DNA of 22,965 bases, taken from assembly GCA_964586775.1 (NCBI GenBank), contig CAZPJD010000045.1, positions 1 through 22,965 of the forward strand. Direction: 5' to 3'. The notes under the pieces are model-generated. The model was given only the letters and a program-made list of their open reading frames with translations, was not told the DNA's origin and made no database searches. The DNA comes from JADLEX01 sp964586775. GTDB taxonomy: Bacteria; Lernaellota; Lernaellaia; JACKCT01. The position numbers and the translations under genes are program-made. Below are positions 15,816 to 22,965 of this stretch, piece after piece. Within the stretch, counting starts at the first letter, position 1. Each line of letters starts with the position of its first letter.

Positions 15816-17549
15816 CTATCGCGCATTCCGGTGAAAATCGGGGAAGTAGTTCCGGAACCACAGTTCCAGACTCACGCGGCTGTATCGACCGCGATCGAAC
15901 TCGCCGCGCGGGCTGCCGTTGCCCGGCAATTGGATTCGCGATTCGAGCGACGATTCGAGTTCACGCGCCCACGCATCGAGCGGACCGAAGAGCCAGTCGT
16001 GAAACGGCACGACGAGACCCTTCTTGTCGCGCCGGTCGAGGATCGCGTCGGGGACGATGCCGCGCAACGCCCGCCGAAGAATCCGCTTGGTGCCGCTCTC
16101 GTCGATCTTGCAACGTTCGGGAAGCCGAAAGCCGAATTCGATAAGCCGATGGTCGAGGAAGGGGCAGCGGTTTTCGAGCCCGACCGCCGCGCACGCCCGA
16201 TCGTTCATCGTCAGCAGAGAAGGCAGCGAAACGTGGGCGTCGAAGTTGCCCATGCGATCCACGAGCGACACGTGCCGCGAAAACATCTTTCGCACCAGGT
16301 CGAGAAACGGATCGGGCTTGTCGGGCCGATACCGCGCGACGAGCTCGAAGTAGCGGTGGACGACGTCGCCAAACATCCGCGGATTCCAGAAATACCGTGC
16401 GAGCGACTGATACGACGCCAGTTCGTCGCTGCGCGAGAGCCGGTCTTCCCAAGCCATCAGCAGATAGCGGACGTACCCGCCGAAGACCTCGTCGGCGCCC
16501 TGCCCGCCCAAAATGACCTTGATTCCGTGGTCGCGCGCGGCCTCGGCCAGCATGAACTCCGCGATGACCGACGCCGTCGCGACCGGCTGGTCGAGATGCC
16601 GGATGACGGCTGGGAGTTTGTCGCGAAAGTCGTCCGCGGTCGGCGTGACGACCACCTGCCGCGCCCCAATGTGCTTCGCGACGAGCTGGGCGTGCGGGAA
16701 TTCGTCAAACTTGGACCCGAGCGGGAACCGGCACGTGAAAGCGATTTCCGGCTTGGCGATGCACGCGATCGCCGCGGAGTCGATGCCGCCCGACAGAAAG
16801 ATTCCGAGAGCGACGTCGGACATCAGGCGAATCGTGACGGCGTCGATGAGCAGGGCGCGCAGTTCCTCGATCAGGTCCTCGTCAGAGCGCGCGGAGGGTT
16901 CGCCGTTGGGAATCTCCCAGTAACGCCGGATCACGACGTCGTGCCCGTCGAAGCTTAACGTGTGCGCGGGCGGGAGTTCCTCGATTCCCTCGAAGAGTGT
17001 GTCCGGCGCGATCGCCGCGTCCCACACCCAATATGATTCGTCGATTCGCGGGCCGGACTCGACGTGCGGCAGCAGGCCCTTGATCTCCGACGCGAAGAAA
17101 AACCCCGCGTCGGTTCGCGCCCAGTAGAGCGGCTTTTCACCCATGCGGTCGCGCGCGAGAAAAAGCCGTCGGCCGTCCCAGATGGCGAACGCGAATTGGC
17201 CGTTGAGCCGATCGACCACACGCTCGCCCCACTCCTCGTACCCGTGAACCAGCACCTCGGTGTCGGTCCGCGTCTTGAAGACGTGGCCCTTGGCGGCGAG
17301 CTCGTCGCGCAGCGCGCGGAAGTTGAAGATCTCGCCGTTGTAAACGACGTGGACGGTGCCCGCCTCATTCGAGATGGGCTGCGATCCGGTAACAAGGTCG
17401 ATGATGGAAAGCCGGCGAATCGCGAGTTGCACCGGGCCGTCGCGCAGTTCGCGCGCCTCGTCGGGCCCGCGGTGCGCGATCGCGCGCGACATGGGCGCGA
17501 CGTCCAACGTCGATCCCGGACGCGCGTAAAACCCCGCGATGCCGCACAT
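15816..17549 (-). CDS. asnB: Asparagine synthase (glutamine-hydrolysing) family amidotransferase
   Basis: Protein of 577 residues. It starts MCGIAGF, which places the N-terminal nucleophile at Cys2 after Met removal; an in-frame GTG two codons earlier (17555) is therefore rejected. Glutaminase residues seen include the RRLSIIDL strand (45-52), NGE at 71-73 and RTDTE with Asp96. The synthetase half has the pyrophosphate loop LSGGIDS (252-258) and GGQGADEVFGGY. All key motifs are present and the length is normal. True asparagine synthesis is possible. However, AsnB homologues flanked by glycosyltransferases commonly sit in surface polysaccharide clusters, where they may amidate a sugar acid or another acid. 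Here it lies between two GT2 genes in one operon: 42 bp after the first, 14 bp before the second. The symbol denotes the family, not a proven substrate. Confidence 0.92.
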   Translation of the reverse strand: MCGIAGFYARPGSTLDVAPMSRAIAHRGPDEARELRDGPVQLAIRRLSIIDLVTGSQPISNEAGTVHVVYNGEIFNFRALRDELAAKGHVFKTRTDTEVLVHGYEEWGERVVDRLNGQFAFAIWDGRRLFLARDRMGEKPLYWARTDAGFFFASEIKGLLPHVESGPRIDESYWVWDAAIAPDTLFEGIEELPPAHTLSFDGHDVVIRRYWEIPNGEPSARSDEDLIEELRALLIDAVTIRLMSDVALGIFLSGGIDSAAIACIAKPEIAFTCRFPLGSKFDEFPHAQLVAKHIGARQVVVTPTADDFRDKLPAVIRHLDQPVATASVIAEFMLAEAARDHGIKVILGGQGADEVFGGYVRYLLMAWEDRLSRSDELASYQSLARYFWNPRMFGDVVHRYFELVARYRPDKPDPFLDLVRKMFSRHVSLVDRMGNFDAHVSLPSLLTMNDRACAAVGLENRCPFLDHRLIEFGFRLPERCKIDESGTKRILRRALRGIVPDAILDRRDKKGLVVPFHDWLFGPLDAWARELESSLESRIQLPGNGSPRGEFDRGRYSRVSLELWFRNYFPDFHRNAR

Positions 17550-17591
17550 CGTCACACGCCCCGTCGCACGAAAATTCCGATTCGCCTCACC

Positions 17592-18338
17592 CTATCGGCC
17601 TTTCGTGAGCGACCGGCACGCCGGGCCGATGCGAAACTCCCAGAGCGCGCGCGGGATGTCCGCGAGCGCCGAGAGGGCGAACCGCACCGGAGCAGTGATG
17701 AAGCTCTCACCCGCCGTCCGCTCGTCGAACACCACCGGAACCTGACGGATTCGATGGCCCCGCCGGTGCGCCGCGATGGCGATGAAGTGCTGAAAATGCC
17801 GAAACGGGCGAGAAAAATCGAGGACATCGGTCATGGCCGCGCGCGTATAGAGAACGAATCCGCTCTTGTTGTCGCGAAGGCGCGTCCCAAATAGCAGGTT
17901 CAACAGCCCCGAGAGGCCGGACGTGAGCAGTACGCGCAATCGATCCCGACCGACCTGATCGCGCCGCCAACCCTGCACGAACTCGACGTTCTCCCGGTCC
18001 ATCACGTCGATCAGCATCGGGATGTCCTCGGGGCGGTACTGCAGATCGGCGTCGATCGTGACGAGACGCGGCGCGCTCGTGGCGAGCAGTCCCGATCGCC
18101 AACTCTCCACGATCCCGCGATTTTTTTCGTGACGCACCGGTTTGACCCACATGTGCGATGCCGCCTGCTCGCGAATCCTCTCCCACGTGTCGTCGCGGCT
18201 GCCGTCGTCGACCAACACGAGATCGAACGAGATCCCTCGCCCGCCGAGAGCCCGACCGATGCGCTCCACGAGCGTTGCAACGTTTGGCCCCTCATTGAAG
18301 CAAGGCGCGATGACGGCAAGGTCGGCGGGATCGGCCAA
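17592..18338 (-). CDS. GT2 glycosyltransferase, dolichyl/polyprenyl-phosphate type, TTG start
   Basis: Protein of 248 residues. LAVIAPCFNEGPNVATLVERI (residues 7-27), LVLVDDGSRDDT and TIDADLQYRPED are the nucleotide-sugar and metal-binding motifs of the polyprenyl-phosphate sugar synthase group (DPM1/GtrB-like). LRDNKSGFVLYTRAAM is also typical. No strong C-terminal membrane helices are present, so it resembles the short soluble members. Such enzymes make the lipid-linked sugars used by GT-C transferases, two of which are encoded nearby. The start is TTG at 18338: no ATG, GTG or other TTG occurs in frame between it and the upstream stop, and AAAGGA lies about ten bases ahead. It is first in the minus-strand operon and divergent from sfsA. 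Confidence 0.88.
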   Translation of the reverse strand: MADPADLAVIAPCFNEGPNVATLVERIGRALGGRGISFDLVLVDDGSRDDTWERIREQAASHMWVKPVRHEKNRGIVESWRSGLLATSAPRLVTIDADLQYRPEDIPMLIDVMDRENVEFVQGWRRDQVGRDRLRVLLTSGLSGLLNLLFGTRLRDNKSGFVLYTRAAMTDVLDFSRPFRHFQHFIAIAAHRRGHRIRQVPVVFDERTAGESFITAPVRFALSALADIPRALWEFRIGPACRSLTKGR

Positions 18339-18390
18339 AGGGAAAAATTCCTTTGAAAACGGGGGAACTTCGCGGATTGATTCCGTTTCC

Positions 18391-18420
18391 GTTGTATCAG
18401 GATTCGAACGGATGAATCAA
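18391..18420 (-). promoter_or_regulatory. Candidate promoter of the GT2-asnB-GT2-TPR operon
   Basis: On the minus strand, TTGATT (18420-18415), an 18-bp spacer and TACAAC (18396-18391) lie about 50 bp before the TTG start. Both hexamers match the sigma70 consensus at four of six positions. The 175-bp divergent gap between this operon and sfsA holds no other gene. Confidence 0.35.
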
Positions 18421-18486
18421 GCGAAACGCCTCTCCAAACCCCGGATTTTCCGTGCGTTTCGTCGTTTTTTACGTCGCACTCGTTCG

Positions 18487-18515
18487 TTGACACCTCCGGG
18501 GGCGATCCGTAGGAT
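18487..18515 (+). promoter_or_regulatory. Candidate promoter of sfsA
   Basis: A perfect TTGACA (18487-18492), 17-bp spacer and TAGGAT (18510-18515). The -10 overlaps the ATG at 18514, so transcription would begin near 18522, at the in-frame GTG 18523. The layout matches the candidate before the gene at 21214 (TTGACG, 17 bp, TAGGTT). Confidence 0.45.
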
Positions 18516-19218
18516 GCGCCGCGTGATTTACGACCCGCCGCTTGTTGCGGCCGTGTACTGCGAACGACCGAATCGCTTCACGGCCCGCGTGCGCGTCGGC
18601 GACATCGCGGTGGACGCCCATCTGGCGAACCCGGGGCGCATGGCCGAATTGCTCGTGCCCGGGGCGCGGTGTTATGTTCGACATCGTCCGGATCGGATCG
18701 GCCGTCTGCAGTGGGACGCCTGCCTGATCCGCCACGGGCGCGTCTGGGTCGGGCTGCAATCGCACATGGCCAACGACCTGGTGGACGAGGCGCTGCGGCG
18801 AGGCGGCATTGCGTCGCTTTCCGAATACACGGTGCAGCGCCGCGAAGCGCCGTACGGCGAGGGTCGATTCGATTTCGCGCTGATGTGCCCGGGAACGGAA
18901 CGAAGAATGCTGCTCGAAGTCAAAAGCTGCACGTTGGTGGAAGGTCGGCGGGGGCTCTTTCCCGACGCCCCGACGGTGCGCGGCGCGCGACACGTGCGCG
19001 AGGCGACGCGATTTGTCCGCGAGGGCGGCGAGGCCGCGGTGCTCTTCTGCGTGGGACGGCCCGACGCCGACACGGTTTCGCCCAACCGCGCGACCGACCC
19101 CGACTTCGGCAAAGCCCTCGACGACGCGACGCGCTCGGGCGTCCGGCTGCTGGCGGTGCGTTGCGCGGTGTCGCCAACGGGTATGGCGGTCCGCGACGAA
19201 ATTCCGGTGGTTCTGTGA
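18514..19218 (+). CDS. sfsA: SfsA family protein (sugar fermentation stimulation protein homologue)
   Basis: Protein of 234 residues, the length of E. coli SfsA. Family features in order: YDPPLVAAVYCERPNRFTARV, a strand pair ending in VDAHLANPGRMAELLVPG (the H-x-x-N-P/T-G-R/S-M-x-E-L block), and the nuclease-like core GRFDFALMCPG...LLEVKSCTLVEGRRGLFPDAPTVRGARH. EVKSCTL fits the PD-(D/E)xK-like fold reported for SfsA. The family is linked to sugar metabolism and nucleic acid binding, but its biochemical role is unsettled. Two starts are possible: ATG 18514, or GTG 18523, which has AGGA at ideal spacing and coincides with the predicted transcription start. Its stop overlaps the next gene's GTG start by four bases (GTGA). 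Confidence 0.93.
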   Translation: MRRVIYDPPLVAAVYCERPNRFTARVRVGDIAVDAHLANPGRMAELLVPGARCYVRHRPDRIGRLQWDACLIRHGRVWVGLQSHMANDLVDEALRRGGIASLSEYTVQRREAPYGEGRFDFALMCPGTERRMLLEVKSCTLVEGRRGLFPDAPTVRGARHVREATRFVREGGEAAVLFCVGRPDADTVSPNRATDPDFGKALDDATRSGVRLLAVRCAVSPTGMAVRDEIPVVL

Positions 19219-21083
19219 CGATTCCCTGGAAAACGCTCGGCTCAACCGCCGTGATGGCGCTCCTGCTCGGCGTCGCGGTCGCGCTCATGTACCCGGGGCT
19301 TGTCGATTTCGATCGCCGCGTTCCGGCGTCTGACGACGAGGCGGTGATCGCCTGGCTCGACGCCTCGCTCTTCGATCAAACCCTGCGCAGCGCCTGGCTG
19401 CGTATCGGCGGTTTCCCGACCTACTACGCCGAGGTCGAAGGCGGCCTCGCCGTGGGCGCGCACCCGCGCGACGGCGCGGCGTCGCCGCTCACGCACGCCC
19501 TGATGCGGCTCGACGCCATCGAGGCGGTCAAGATCAAGTCGCTGCTCGCCATCTGGGCCGCCGCGATGGGCGCCTACCTGATGGGTCGGCGCATGGGCGC
19601 GGGCCGGGCGGCGTCGTTCACGGCGGCGCTGATTCTGCCCGCGTCGGGCTTCGTGCGCGACGCGCTCCACTCGGATCCCCTCTCGCTGCAGGCGCTCTTC
19701 GCCCTGCCCGCCCTGCCGATCGTGCTCTACGCCCCGGCGAACCCGATGACGATTCTGCTCTGCGCGCTCGCGCTGGTGATGTCGTCGTTTCAGTCGGGCA
19801 CATTGGTCGCGTTCGCACCGCTGGTGCTGATTCTCGCCGGGCTTGCCCGCGCGCTGCGCGAGCCGCAGCAACGCGCGACCGGCCTCGCCTTCGCCGTTCT
19901 CGTCGTCGTTCACGCCCTGCTGTTTGGCGCGATCCGTTGGATTCCCGGCGTGGAGTTCTGGGACGCCCGCGAGATCGGCCACGCCATCCAGTCGATCACC
20001 GTCGCGCCCGTTCCGCTCGGCATGCGCGCGTGGCGACTCGCCGACTCCCTCGCCCCCGCCGGGGCGATGTCGCTCGCGGCGGTGCTGGCGCTCGCGGCCC
20101 TCGGCATCGTCAAGGACCGCGCGGCGCGGTTTCTGATCGTGCTCGTTGCGGCGCTGCTCGCTTACAGCCTCGTCCCCACCGCGGAGCCCGGCGACACGAT
20201 CGCGTCCCAGGTTTGGTGGGTGATTCGTCCCTTCGCGAACCCCGCGTCGGCCGCGCCGATCTGGGCACTGGCCATCCTCGCGGGCATGAGCGCCATCGCC
20301 CTGCACGCGCTGTTCGTGGCGACGCGCTCGCGCGCCGCGCACCTCGTGCCCATCGCGGCCGCCGCGGCGCTCGGCGCGTCCACGATGCACGCCACGCCGC
20401 CCCAGCGCGATGTTCCTCTCCTGCGTCCCGATCCGCTGCTCATCGGCCCGATCCGCGAATCCAAACCGTTCTTCACGGTACGCACGCGATTTTTCAACAG
20501 CGAGCTCGATCGCCCGATCGACCTGCATCCCACGCTGATCGTCGAAGACGGGCTCGCCGCGCGTAACGCGGTCGAGCCGTTTCGGGGCCAACGACGCACC
20601 TCGCACCGCGTTCACGTGCAGGCCGGACAGTTCAAGCTCCGTCGCAATTCGCAGGATCGCGGAGAGGCGTGGTTTCCCTACCGAAATGGCGACGTGCGCT
20701 CCGTCGTCGAAACCCCCGATGGTTTGCGGGTTCATGTCGTCACGCGCAAGGAACGAACGACCCTCGTCGTGAATCGTAACTTCGACGAGGACTGGATCGT
20801 CGGCGTCGAGTCCGCCGAAGCTCCACCGACGCCCGAACCCGAGATCCCCGAGGAGGTCTTCGGACCCCAGCCGGAAGAAACGCCCGGGCTTCCGCCGCCG
20901 GAGCCCCGCGTCTTCCCCACGCGCGGCCTCGTCTCGACGCGCCTCGACCACGCGGGCGAGCAGATTGTGACGCTCACTTACACCGGCAGTATGTGGCGTT
21001 ACGGGCTCGGGATTTCCGCGGTCTCGCTCATGCTCGCCCTCTCATCGGCGGCGGCGTTTCTGATTCGACGCAAGGACGCGTGA
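19215..21083 (+). CDS. YfhO/GT-C-like multi-spanning membrane protein
   Basis: Protein of 622 residues using the GTG at 19215, which overlaps the sfsA stop (GTGA); GGTGG lies just upstream. An open frame extends back into sfsA but is a shadow there. The first helix is followed by an external loop with DDEAVIAWLDASLF (40-53) and GAHPRDGAASPLTHALM (81-97), then about nine hydrophobic helices (for example AYLMGRRMGAGRAASFTAALILPASGF). This resembles the YfhO/GT-C group, which transfers or flips lipid-linked sugars. Residues about 390-595 are soluble and extracytoplasmic. They end with a strand pattern (DGLRVHVVTRKERTTLVVNRNFDEDW) like the YfhO C-terminal domain, interrupted by a Pro/Glu-rich insert (about 534-572), and a last helix follows. 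It is shorter than typical YfhO (about 860). Function is inferred only from fold resemblance. Confidence 0.75.
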   Translation: MTIPWKTLGSTAVMALLLGVAVALMYPGLVDFDRRVPASDDEAVIAWLDASLFDQTLRSAWLRIGGFPTYYAEVEGGLAVGAHPRDGAASPLTHALMRLDAIEAVKIKSLLAIWAAAMGAYLMGRRMGAGRAASFTAALILPASGFVRDALHSDPLSLQALFALPALPIVLYAPANPMTILLCALALVMSSFQSGTLVAFAPLVLILAGLARALREPQQRATGLAFAVLVVVHALLFGAIRWIPGVEFWDAREIGHAIQSITVAPVPLGMRAWRLADSLAPAGAMSLAAVLALAALGIVKDRAARFLIVLVAALLAYSLVPTAEPGDTIASQVWWVIRPFANPASAAPIWALAILAGMSAIALHALFVATRSRAAHLVPIAAAAALGASTMHATPPQRDVPLLRPDPLLIGPIRESKPFFTVRTRFFNSELDRPIDLHPTLIVEDGLAARNAVEPFRGQRRTSHRVHVQAGQFKLRRNSQDRGEAWFPYRNGDVRSVVETPDGLRVHVVTRKERTTLVVNRNFDEDWIVGVESAEAPPTPEPEIPEEVFGPQPEETPGLPPPEPRVFPTRGLVSTRLDHAGEQIVTLTYTGSMWRYGLGISAVSLMLALSSAAAFLIRRKDA

Positions 21084-21155
21084 ACGTCGAGGGCGTGGCG
21101 CGGAGTCTCCACGACAAAGCTTCGTCCGTCGGCCCCCACGCGCGATGATTCCGCG

Positions 21156-21184
21156 TTGACGATCCCCCGGCCCGCACGTAGGTT
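21156..21184 (+). promoter_or_regulatory. Candidate promoter of the third acyltransferase gene
   Basis: The 130-bp gap 21084-21213 contains TTGACG (21156-21161), a 17-bp spacer and TAGGTT (21179-21184), giving a predicted transcription start near 21192 and a leader of about 20 nt before ATG 21214. Nothing else coding is seen in this gap. Confidence 0.45.
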
Positions 21185-21213
21185 GGGCGCTCCTTGACCT
21201 TGATCCAGCGACG

Positions 21214-22467
21214 ATGACGCAAACAGGCGCACCCGCGACGAAAAGCGATCGACTCGGCTACCTCGATTTCTACCGGGGTTTTACGGTCGTTCAGATGGTC
21301 GCGGCGCACCTGCTGATGCACTCGGTCGCGCCGATGCGCGGGCACGAGACCGCGCGGCTCTTCCTCTTTTCATACGCGGAGCTGTTCTCGGCCGGCTTCC
21401 TCATGCTCGCGGGGGCGAACGTCGGGCTCATCGTCTCGCGGCTCGGTCGCATCCCCGGCTTCGACACGCTTCGTTTCTTCGCTTACACCGCGTTCGGCCT
21501 GTACGTCATGGGCTGGAGCTACAACCTGCTCGAGGGCTCCGGCCCATTCACGTCGGTGGTGCAGGCGATCGGGGTCGGCGTTCTCGCCGCGTATCTGCTC
21601 TACCACGCGCGAGTGCCCACCTGGGCATTCGCCGCAATCGGCCTCGGCTTCATCGGCGCTTATTACTTGGCCGTCGCCGCCGTGATCGAGGTCGACCCCG
21701 GCGTGCGCGCGAACTTCGCGTGGCACATGCTGGCCGGCCATGGCGAGATCACGCGCGAGGCGCTCGACCGCCTTTATCCGCACAAATACTGGTTTTGCAT
21801 GTTCGGCATCGTGCCGACGTGCGGCTACGTCATCCTGGGCGCGTTCATCGAGCGGCTTCGCGGCGCGTGGCTGGTCGCATTTTGCGCCCTTGGCCTTGCG
21901 ATGGCGATCGTCTCGCATTTCATGCCCGAGATGACCTACAACGCGCGCACGCACATGGTGCTGCGCATGGATCTGAAGTTTTTCGTGCAGATCGTGCCGC
22001 TCTACACCGGCTGGCTGCTCACGTTCCGCTATCTGTACCCCAAACGCGTTGCCGGGCCCTTCGCGCGAACGATCGAAGGTTTCGGAAGGCTGTCGCTCGA
22101 CTTTCTGATCTTCCACTGGATCTTCATCGGCCTGTTCACCCTCACGACGCCATTTCTGGATAAGGGGCCGCTCGACTTCGCGACGGTTCAGTGGATCCGC
22201 GCCGCGCTGGTGCTGGCCGCGCTGTGGTGGACGCTGCCGCGCTTCGACGCGTATCGCAAACGCGCGAGCCAAAAACCCGGCTTTGTGCGCCGTTCATGGA
22301 TCATTCTGCTGTCGGCTTACGCGATCGCGATTCTCACGAGCGCCCTGCCCGCCCTGCGTCCCGTGCGCATCGCCGCGGGCGTCGTCGCCGCGCTCGTTTT
22401 CATCCGCGCCTACCCGAGCGCGCGCGACGAGTGGCGACGCCGCTGCACGCCGGCGCGCCCCGCGTAA
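21214..22467 (+). CDS. Multi-spanning membrane acyltransferase-like protein (HGSNAT/DUF1624 type), copy 3
   Basis: Protein of 417 residues, with about ten membrane helices. It begins after a short polar tail with GYLDFYRGFTVVQMVAAHLLMH, in which Asp18, Arg21 and His32 match the superfamily's first-helix pattern. FLMLAGANVGLIV aligns with the GMNV motif of copies 1 and 2, and LYVMGWSYNLLEG with their LGF-x-YN motif. The late segment SLDFLIFHWIFIGLF keeps a His like copy 1. It is more distant from copies 1 and 2 than they are from each other, and it lacks their LPLWxR block, having YPHKYWFCMFGIVP instead. No good ribosome site precedes the ATG (CCAGCGACG). The gene has its own candidate promoter and converges on the phosphatase-like gene with nine bases between stops. 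Acyl transfer to an envelope glycan is a family-based guess. Confidence 0.72.
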   Translation: MTQTGAPATKSDRLGYLDFYRGFTVVQMVAAHLLMHSVAPMRGHETARLFLFSYAELFSAGFLMLAGANVGLIVSRLGRIPGFDTLRFFAYTAFGLYVMGWSYNLLEGSGPFTSVVQAIGVGVLAAYLLYHARVPTWAFAAIGLGFIGAYYLAVAAVIEVDPGVRANFAWHMLAGHGEITREALDRLYPHKYWFCMFGIVPTCGYVILGAFIERLRGAWLVAFCALGLAMAIVSHFMPEMTYNARTHMVLRMDLKFFVQIVPLYTGWLLTFRYLYPKRVAGPFARTIEGFGRLSLDFLIFHWIFIGLFTLTTPFLDKGPLDFATVQWIRAALVLAALWWTLPRFDAYRKRASQKPGFVRRSWIILLSAYAIAILTSALPALRPVRIAAGVVAALVFIRAYPSARDEWRRRCTPARPA

Positions 22468-22476
22468 GGCTCTGCG

Positions 22477-22965
22477 TCACTTCCCGGTCGTATCCAGCAA
22501 CTTCGGCGTGACGAGCCAGACGAGTCGCGCAATGAGCGGAGTGAACGACGCGATCTCGACGCACGCGACGCCGGCCTTTTTCAGATCGGTGATGGGTAGC
22601 GGCGCGTCGCAGAGCGCGGCGATGAGCACGTCCAAGTGCGGCGCATGGCCGAACGCGGCGGCGGATTCGGGCTTGTCGCGGCGAAGCGCTCGAATGAACG
22701 CGCCGGGGTCCGCATCCGGCAGAAGCGTGGTCGTCTCTTTCGGGGGGACTTTCGGCGCGCCGAGCGCTTCGGCGAAGATCTCGGCCGTCTGCCGCGCGCG
22801 CATATAGGGGCTCGTGTACCAGAGCGCCGCGTCCATACCGATCGCGCGTACGCGTCGCGCCACGCGCCGCGTCTTCGCGATCCCTTCGGCGGTCAGGTCG
22901 CGCTCGGCCTCGGCCGGGCAAGCGGGGTCGTCGCGAACGAACACGAATAGATAGAAAAACTGGCG
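22477..22965 (-). CDS. SixA-like histidine phosphatase family protein, N-terminus at window edge
   Basis: A frame of 163 codons open to the window edge. A GTG at 22944 is a possible start, but it would remove part of the first beta strand (FYLFVFVR), so the true start is probably outside. ERDLTAEGIAKTRRVARR, LWYTSPYMRARQTAEIFAE and FGHAPHLDVLIAALC match in order the R-x-LT-x-x-G, SP-x-x-RA-x-QT and second-His blocks of SixA/phosphoglycerate-mutase-like phosphatases. The ending VWLVTPKLL is also typical. SixA of E. coli removes phosphate from histidine in phosphorelay or PTS proteins. The RHG motif that holds the phosphorylated His is replaced by RDD at the expected place, about 11 residues before RDLT. 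It may be inactive, or the edge sequence may contain an error. Confidence 0.75.
   Translation of the reverse strand, partial: RQFFYLFVFVRDDPACPAEAERDLTAEGIAKTRRVARRVRAIGMDAALWYTSPYMRARQTAEIFAEALGAPKVPPKETTTLLPDADPGAFIRALRRDKPESAAAFGHAPHLDVLIAALCDAPLPITDLKKAGVACVEIASFTPLIARLVWLVTPKLLDTTGK

Noticed and set aside
18142..18513. Longer N-terminus for sfsA running back across the divergent gap and into the GT2 gene.
   Set aside because: The extra part is antisense to the GT2 gene and crosses both candidate promoters; 234 residues is the normal SfsA length.
18669..19214. Longer N-terminus for the YfhO-like protein inside sfsA.
   Set aside because: The extra translation is a frame shadow of sfsA with Arg-rich composition; the GTGA overlap at 19215 is a natural coupled start before the first helix.

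Overview
The window is GC-rich, densely coded chromosomal DNA from a Gram-negative bacterium. The evidence is a PBP1b-type bifunctional peptidoglycan synthase, a lipoprotein with the sorting features of an outer-membrane protein, and a very large envelope-anchored TPR protein. The gene content and promoter style fit a deltaproteobacterial/myxococcal-like or uncultured high-GC lineage, but nothing here fixes the taxon. I see no phage, IS, CRISPR, plasmid or integrase signals.

Layout. (1) 1-4070, minus strand: a translationally coupled operon of a class A PBP1b-like synthase, a TPR lipoprotein with a long Pro/Glu/Ala linker, and a Lon-like AAA+ protease cut by the window edge. Its leader (about 4086-4161) carries clustered CATCG/CGATG pentamers and perfect small hairpins. 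(2) 4187-4377: a tRNA-Thr(CGU) gene on the minus strand with its own terminator and consensus promoter. It is divergent from the next operon, and the two promoters appear to share one palindromic -35 element. (3) 4433-8685, plus strand: two tandem paralogous membrane acyltransferase-like proteins (HGSNAT/DUF1624 type) coupled to a GT-C glycosyltransferase-like protein. (4) 18338-8687, minus strand: an envelope-glycan operon read as GT2 glycosyltransferase (TTG start), AsnB-type amidotransferase, a second GT2, then a 2067-residue protein fusing cytoplasmic pentapeptide repeats, one membrane segment and about fifty extracytoplasmic TPR-like units. (5) 18514-21083, plus strand: sfsA overlapping a YfhO/GT-C-like membrane protein. 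(6) 21214-22467, plus strand: a third acyltransferase of the same broad family as the first two. (7) 22965-22477, minus strand: the end of a SixA-like histidine phosphatase whose first catalytic histidine seems to be missing.

How the genes may work together. Most of the window concerns the cell envelope: peptidoglycan synthesis with a probable lipoprotein activator, glycan or lipid-linked sugar assembly (two GT2s, two GT-C-like proteins, AsnB) and glycan acylation (three multi-spanning acyltransferases). The pentapeptide-TM-TPR protein is the least familiar component and could be an assembly scaffold. The PBP/TPR-lipoprotein pair is the best-supported functional prediction, by analogy with LpoP-PBP1b of Pseudomonas.
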